Source of the DNA: Chlorokybus atmophyticus
Lineage: Eukaryota; Streptophyta; Chlorokybophyceae; Chlorokybales; Chlorokybaceae
Assembly: GCA_009103225.1 (NCBI GenBank)
Contig: RHPI01002119.1
Span: 1-64,000 of the forward strand
DNA: 64,000 bases
Direction of reading: 5' to 3'
In this document: piece after piece, positions 59,528 to 64,000 of the stretch
Layout: every line of letters starts with the position of its first letter
How positions within the stretch are numbered: the first letter of the stretch is position 1
The notes under the pieces: generated by a model
Seen by the model: only the letters and a program-made list of their open reading frames with translations
What the model was told of the DNA's origin: nothing
Database searches by the model: none
Position numbers and translations under genes: made by a program

Positions 59528-59873
59528 TGTAACTGTAGGGAGAGGGGGTGCTCCCTCCTCCCTTTAATTCCCTACCCCAACACCACCACCAGCCACGACG
59601 CCCACGCCGCCGCCGCCAGGGGCAACTGCCGAAGCAGAAGATCCCCTGGCTATGGCGGTCGCTGCGTTAGCAGCGCCGCCATGCGGCTGATATCGCCATG
59701 AGAGACTCATGTCTCATGTCGATATCAGTGTTACAGATAAGTAACATTACATTAGGGCCTTAACATAAGTTAACGGCCCTAATATGGCTTAATAGGCTGT
59801 ATAATCCCGTTGGGACCCTTATTTAATCCTAAATAAGGGCGGGGAACCTCTATGGAGGTAGCACACCGTTACA
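59528..59873 (-). repeat. 3' LTR of Ty3/gypsy element, 346 bp
   Basis: On the minus strand the LTR starts TGTAAC at 59873 and ends GTTACA at 59528, a perfect 6-bp terminal inverted repeat. It is preceded by a polypurine tract (GTAGGGGGGAA, 59884-59874). It is unusually rich in hairpins: 59687-59703 with 59712-59728 (17 bp, one mismatch), 59816-59825 with 59830-59839 (10 bp perfect), 59752-59759 with 59775-59782 (8 bp), and an imperfect one at 59652-59682. The matching 5' LTR lies beyond the window. Confidence 0.85.
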
Positions 59874-59995
59874 TTCCCCCCTACTTAGGTTTTAATGTCC
59901 TCATTGAAGGGTTAGCAAAGCCCCACCACGAGTAAAAAAACGAAAGTAGTAAGAGAATCAGGGCCGAAGCGGTAAAGATGTCTGCCAGCACCCTT

Positions 59996-62900
59996 TTATC
60001 GTCCGCGTGTGGACACAGTACTCCAGTACCCCCGAAGAATCTCCTGGCAGTTGGTAAGATTCCTTTCGGGCTCCCATGTATTGTGCTCAACACCATACCC
60101 TTTTCATTTCACCAAGTAAGACGGCGCACGTCCGCGTCGAGGCTTACGATGATTCAGGATTGCTTCCACCTCATACTCGAAAGTATCGTCGCCATCCACT
60201 GCAACGGGGGGTGGAGGAGGTTGAACCCGACCGTCAGAACGGTACGGTTTCAGTACACTCACATGAAACATATTGTGAATGCGTATCGATTTTGGCAAGT
60301 CCAAACAATACGCGTGAGTGCCGACGCGATCAATCACTTTAAACGGGCCTATCCAGCGAGGGAAAAACTTGCGGGTACCCACTCCCTTGATGGATATGTT
60401 TTTGGTGCTGAGAAGTACCGAACAGCCCACATCGTAGTTGGCCTCTCTACGATGCGCATCAGCATGGGCTTTTTGTCTGTCTTGCGCTGCGCGCAACAGT
60501 CTTTTGCCAACGCTAACCTATCCTGCATGGCCGAAGCCATCTCGCGCGCTGCAGGTACGCGAGTTATGTCGGTAGCGGGCAAATTAATGTTTGCAGGACT
60601 CAGTGGATGCACTCCATAATTCAAGAAAAACGGAGTTTCATGCACACTCTCTTGCCATGCATTGTTAATCGCGAACTCAGCCATTGGGAGATAAACATCC
60701 CAATCAGATTGGTTCGGACTCACATAATGCCGGATGGTTTCCTCAATCACTTGATTGGCGCTCTGTTTGACCATCCGTCTGTGGATGGTAAGCTGTGCTC
60801 ATGTTCTGCTGAATATGTAAGAAGCTGCATAGCGACTTCCTGAACTGAGCTACAAATTGCGGATCGCGATCAGACACAAAGTTACGAGGCAAGCCATGTA
60901 ACTTAAACACAGAGGCGGCAAAGAAACCATCGCTAATTCACGGGAGCCTATTTCCGTGCGGCAAGGGACAATGTGAACCATTTTGTTAAACGATCCACAA
61001 AAACTGCAACCGCAGTGTGCCCTAATGCTGTTTCCGGGAGCTCAGTAATTAGGTCCATACTCACAATTTCCCACTTGCCATCAGGAACAGGCAAAGGTCG
61101 CAGCAACCCAGCGGGTTTCTGACGTAACGGCTTGTCACGCTGACATTTGTCACACGTGTCAACATAATGCTTCACGTCAACAGGCAACGATGGCCACTAG
61201 TACAACTGTTGCGCTGCCTTAGTAGTCTTGCGACCGCCAAGGTGCCCAGCATACGGTGGATCGTGTACTTCAGCTATGCATTTTATGCGCAACCCCAGCC
61301 TGGTCCGGTAACACCAAGCTGGCGCCCATATAATACAAGTTGTCTCTTTTGTCAAGCTGTTGTACATTCTGTTGTATATTGAACCATGGGTCTAATGCAT
61401 ACCCCTGTAAAACAGCTTGCACAAACTCATCATCAGGAGGCAATGTACCCTGCGTTGCAAGCAACTGCACACACATAACTGCCAACAATGACAGACAGCG
61501 ACTCAGAGGATCTGCCACGTTGGTTCTGCCCGGCCGGTATACCCATTCAAAGGTGAACCGCGACAGGAACTCAGTCCAGCGAGCTTGCCTACGCGACAAG
61601 TTTAGCTACTGAGAAGTACACCAACGGGTTGTGATCAGTCACCACTGTGAACTGAACTCCCTCCAAGTAACATCGCCATGTTTCAAGAGCATGCACTGTA
61701 CCAAGCAATTCCTGCTCAGTGGTAGTGTAGTTTACCTCTGCTGGGATGAATTTCCTACTCTCATAAGCACATGGTCGGCCATCCTGTAGCAATACTGCAC
61801 CACACCCAAGGGTGGAGGCATCGCTAATCACAGTGAAGTGTTTATCCCAATTTGGCAATGCCAATACTGGTGCCGAAGTCAAAGCCAGCATCACTTGTTG
61901 CATAGCAGCTTCGTGTGCTGCTGTCCAAGAGAATGGGGCATCCTTTCGCAACAGTTTTGTCAAAGGCACCACAACTGTAGAGTACCCCATCATAAACTTG
62001 CGAAAGTAGTTTGCCTACCCCAAGAATGATCGCAATTGATGGATATTCTTAGGTAGAGGCCAATCCTTTACCACTTGCACTTCGCGAGGGTCAGGTTTGA
62101 CACCCGCACCACTCACATTATGCCGTAAGAATGGCAATGTCTTGCAAAAGTCACACTTTGACAAATTGGCAAACAAACGATGTGTACGCGGCAAGGCAAA
62201 CACCGCTTCCAAGTGCTGCTTATGCGCTTCCTTGGTTTTACTAAAGACAATGATGTCATCCAAGTAAACCATAACATACTTGCCAAGTATGCCACCAAAA
62301 ATCTTATATAGTTCCTTCTGAAACACTGCGGGCGCATTAGTCAATCTAAAAGGTAACACTTTGTATTGGTAATGGCCCGAAGGTGTTCTAAATGCTGTCC
62401 TGTAAACATCAGAAGGATGAATCCGGATTTTATGATACCCACTTGTCAAGTCTAACGTACTAAAGTACGCATTTCTCGACAGTATATCAAACACATCATC
62501 AATCCGGGGCAACGGGTATCGATTCTTTACCGTGATTTTGTTCAAAGCACGGTAATCCACACACATGCGCAGCTTTCCATTCTTTTCAGCACAATCAAAA
62601 CTGGGCGCGAAAAAGGGTGAAGAACTCGGTTCAATCAATCCCTTTTCCAATAACTCTTTGATTTGAGTTTCCATTTCTCCCCTCTTTCGGAGGCTCAGCC
62701 TATATATAGGCCGAAACGGAGGTTTTTTATTAGGAACGAGTGGTATTGTGTGTCCGACACCTTGATCAGGAGGTAAGCCTGGCAACTCATCTGAGAACAC
62801 ATCTTGATATTTCTCAATGATGTATGCAACACCTTCTGTATTTCCTGGCACAAAGTCGTCCGACGGCGTCCAGTGTACCAGAAAGGCCGGTGTGTTTTCG

Positions 62901-63748
62901 CGCAACGCACGTTTCACTTGCAGTGCAGTGAGTAGCGCTGGGTCGGGCTGCTTGTGGTCCAAGCTATGTGACCCGTTCACAGACAATGTTACACGCTTAC
63001 GACCTTTCTTTACTGCGTACAAGCGTGCGCCAGTATCCAACGTCATTTTGACATTCTCCTGCCATTCCTGACCTAATACCACATCAACACCTGATATGTC
63101 GATGGATACCACTATGAAAGTAAGAGTGGCATGATAATTACCAATCTTTATTTTCATTTTTATTTCCCCTTTCACTGGCAACGCACCCCCCGCACCGGTA
63201 GCTGAAAATGCAGAGGGTTTACACGCTATCTTGTTGCGCACAACCCATTGTTCCTCAACGAAATTGTGTGTTGCACCAGTGTCAATCAAAAACGAACTGT
63301 TTACCCCTTGCATTGTGCCACTAAATGTCCACAACAGAGGTACTACCCGTCCTTGAAATGTAGCAAAGAGTCCGTGACTAATGCGAGGGTTGAGTAAAAT
63401 TGCTGACAATCGCACTGTCCATGTTTCACGCTTGCTAAATTGCTTCGACACAGTTCCCCCTCGAGTGTATTTCAACCATGGGCCATGATATTTAGGCACC
63501 ATCACTACCACACTTAAGGTTCTGTGCTTACTTTGCAACTTGGTCAAAGTGTGCAACACATCGGTAAGCATGTTAAACTCCACATGTACCAACACACAAG
63601 CATTCTCTTCCACCTTTTTAACATCAAAAGGTGGCAACCTGTTATGTGCTTGCCATGCATGTGTCATTACATGCACTTGGGACAGCTTATTACACCAGTT
63701 TGCCACTAGTACAAGCAACTGGTTATCAACCACTTCTACATCAGTCAC
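59996..63748 (-). pseudogene. Pol of the Ty3/gypsy element, disrupted
   Basis: The longest open part (63748-62015, 577 codons) carries retropepsin (LIDTGATHNF, about residue 154), a linker with VLGQEW, and reverse transcriptase with an unaltered YLDDIIVFS active site. A TAG at its end separates it in the same frame from RNase H (61993-61589: FTVISDAST and TEQELLG blocks, then NPLVYF). A frameshift follows before the connection to integrase. The zinc-binding region (HYVDTCDKCQRDK) and part of the catalytic core (WEIVSMDLITELP, VFVDRLTKW) are at 61187-60948. More frame breaks separate these from the late core (60774-60350), and a TGA interrupts the chromodomain (60130-60080). The coding end is near 59996. 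Damage is modest between lesions, so inactivation is fairly recent. Confidence 0.9.
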
Positions 63749-63757
63749 GGCGTAATC

Positions 63758-64000
63758 CTACTCAACTTTCTTGGCCTTGCCCTTCCCCTTAGTTGGGCAG
63801 TTCTTTGCGATGTGGCCAGGCTGATGACAGACGTAACAGGTGCGAGCAGCAGCAGGCATGGCACCACCAGCAGGTGCGCTTCTGGTAGAAGCACCAAATG
63901 CCTTCGCCTTTTTTGCCAGGTGTGCACTCGGATGAAAGAAACGCTTTCCTCCCACCCCTGGCGGCTTGGCCAAAACTGCCACATGTGACTTGTCCTGCAC
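63758..64000 (-). CDS. Gag C-terminus with CCHC zinc knuckle, partial
   Basis: The last 80 codons of gag run in from the right edge. They contain one zinc knuckle (CYVCHQPGHIAKNC) followed by a Lys-rich tail. The stop is TAG at 63758-63760, and the pol frame continues in the same register directly after it, without overlap or frameshift. Upstream sequence is outside the window. Confidence 0.85.
   Translation of the reverse strand: MQDKSHVAVLAKPPGVGGKRFFHPSAHLAKKAKAFGASTRSAPAGGAMPAAARTCYVCHQPGHIAKNCPTKGKGKAKKVE

Larger units (their letters stand above)
59528..64000 (-). mobile_element. Ty3/gypsy element with chromodomain, damaged, partial
   Basis: Read on the minus strand from the right edge: Gag zinc knuckle, protease, reverse transcriptase, RNase H, integrase, chromodomain, polypurine tract, 3' LTR. 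This order, with integrase last and a C-terminal chromodomain, is that of chromoviruses (Metaviridae). The 5' LTR and most of gag are outside the window. Several stops and frameshifts make this copy unlikely to be autonomous. It inserted beside the poly-G tract. Confidence 0.92.

Overview
The window is a chromosome end from a photosynthetic, flagellum-forming eukaryote, most likely a green (chlorophyte or streptophyte) alga. It opens with 13 copies of the C-strand telomere hexamer (TTAGGG type). It carries spliceosomal genes with plastid targeting (chloroplast-type uroporphyrinogen decarboxylase, plant-type cystathionine gamma-synthase, a small plastid single-span protein) next to an axonemal dynein heavy chain. 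The genus cannot be fixed from this sequence. All exon models below were built by hand from frame, splice phase and remembered family sequences; no search or transcript data was available.

Layout, left to right: telomere (1-80); subtelomeric spacer with small palindromes; a 7-exon gene of unknown function (1075-2912); a 53-bp minisatellite and a decayed Ty3/gypsy reverse transcriptase remnant (to about 5400); a secreted PQQ-type sugar dehydrogenase with bacterial-style PKD and C-terminal domains (7187-11803, 14 exons); chloroplast UROD (complement 12617-14598) and tRNA-Cys(GCA) (complement 14819-14890); an intact 65-exon, 4626-aa inner-arm I1/f dynein 1-alpha heavy chain, DNAH10/DHC1 type (17426-36914); CCT8, chaperonin theta (complement 38036-40512), with a tandem 286-bp duplication upstream; a 621-aa conserved-looking protein with a possible beta-barrel end (41858-44650); a broken, intron-containing gamma-tubulin pseudogene (complement 47849-49600); cystathionine gamma-synthase (51947-54458); a 134-aa plastid single-span protein (56461-57163); an assembly gap inside poly-G; and the 3' LTR and most of the coding part of a Ty3/gypsy chromovirus-like element (complement, 59528 to beyond the right edge).

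The genes do not form a pathway cluster. UROD (tetrapyrroles), CGS (methionine) and the small plastid protein point to the chloroplast. Dynein 1-alpha and the gamma-tubulin relic point to a microtubule-based flagellar apparatus, and CCT folds tubulin and actin.

The most interesting window-wide signals are: (1) about 10 of 96 inferred introns use GC-AG rather than GT-AG, spread over four genes, plus one AT-AG-like intron; (2) short, nearly perfect inverted duplications with 4-9 nt loops recur in spacers, introns, an LTR and two pseudogenes, and in the gamma-tubulin relic one is the disabling lesion; (3) a sugar dehydrogenase whose domain set looks bacterial but whose gene is cut by 13 introns.
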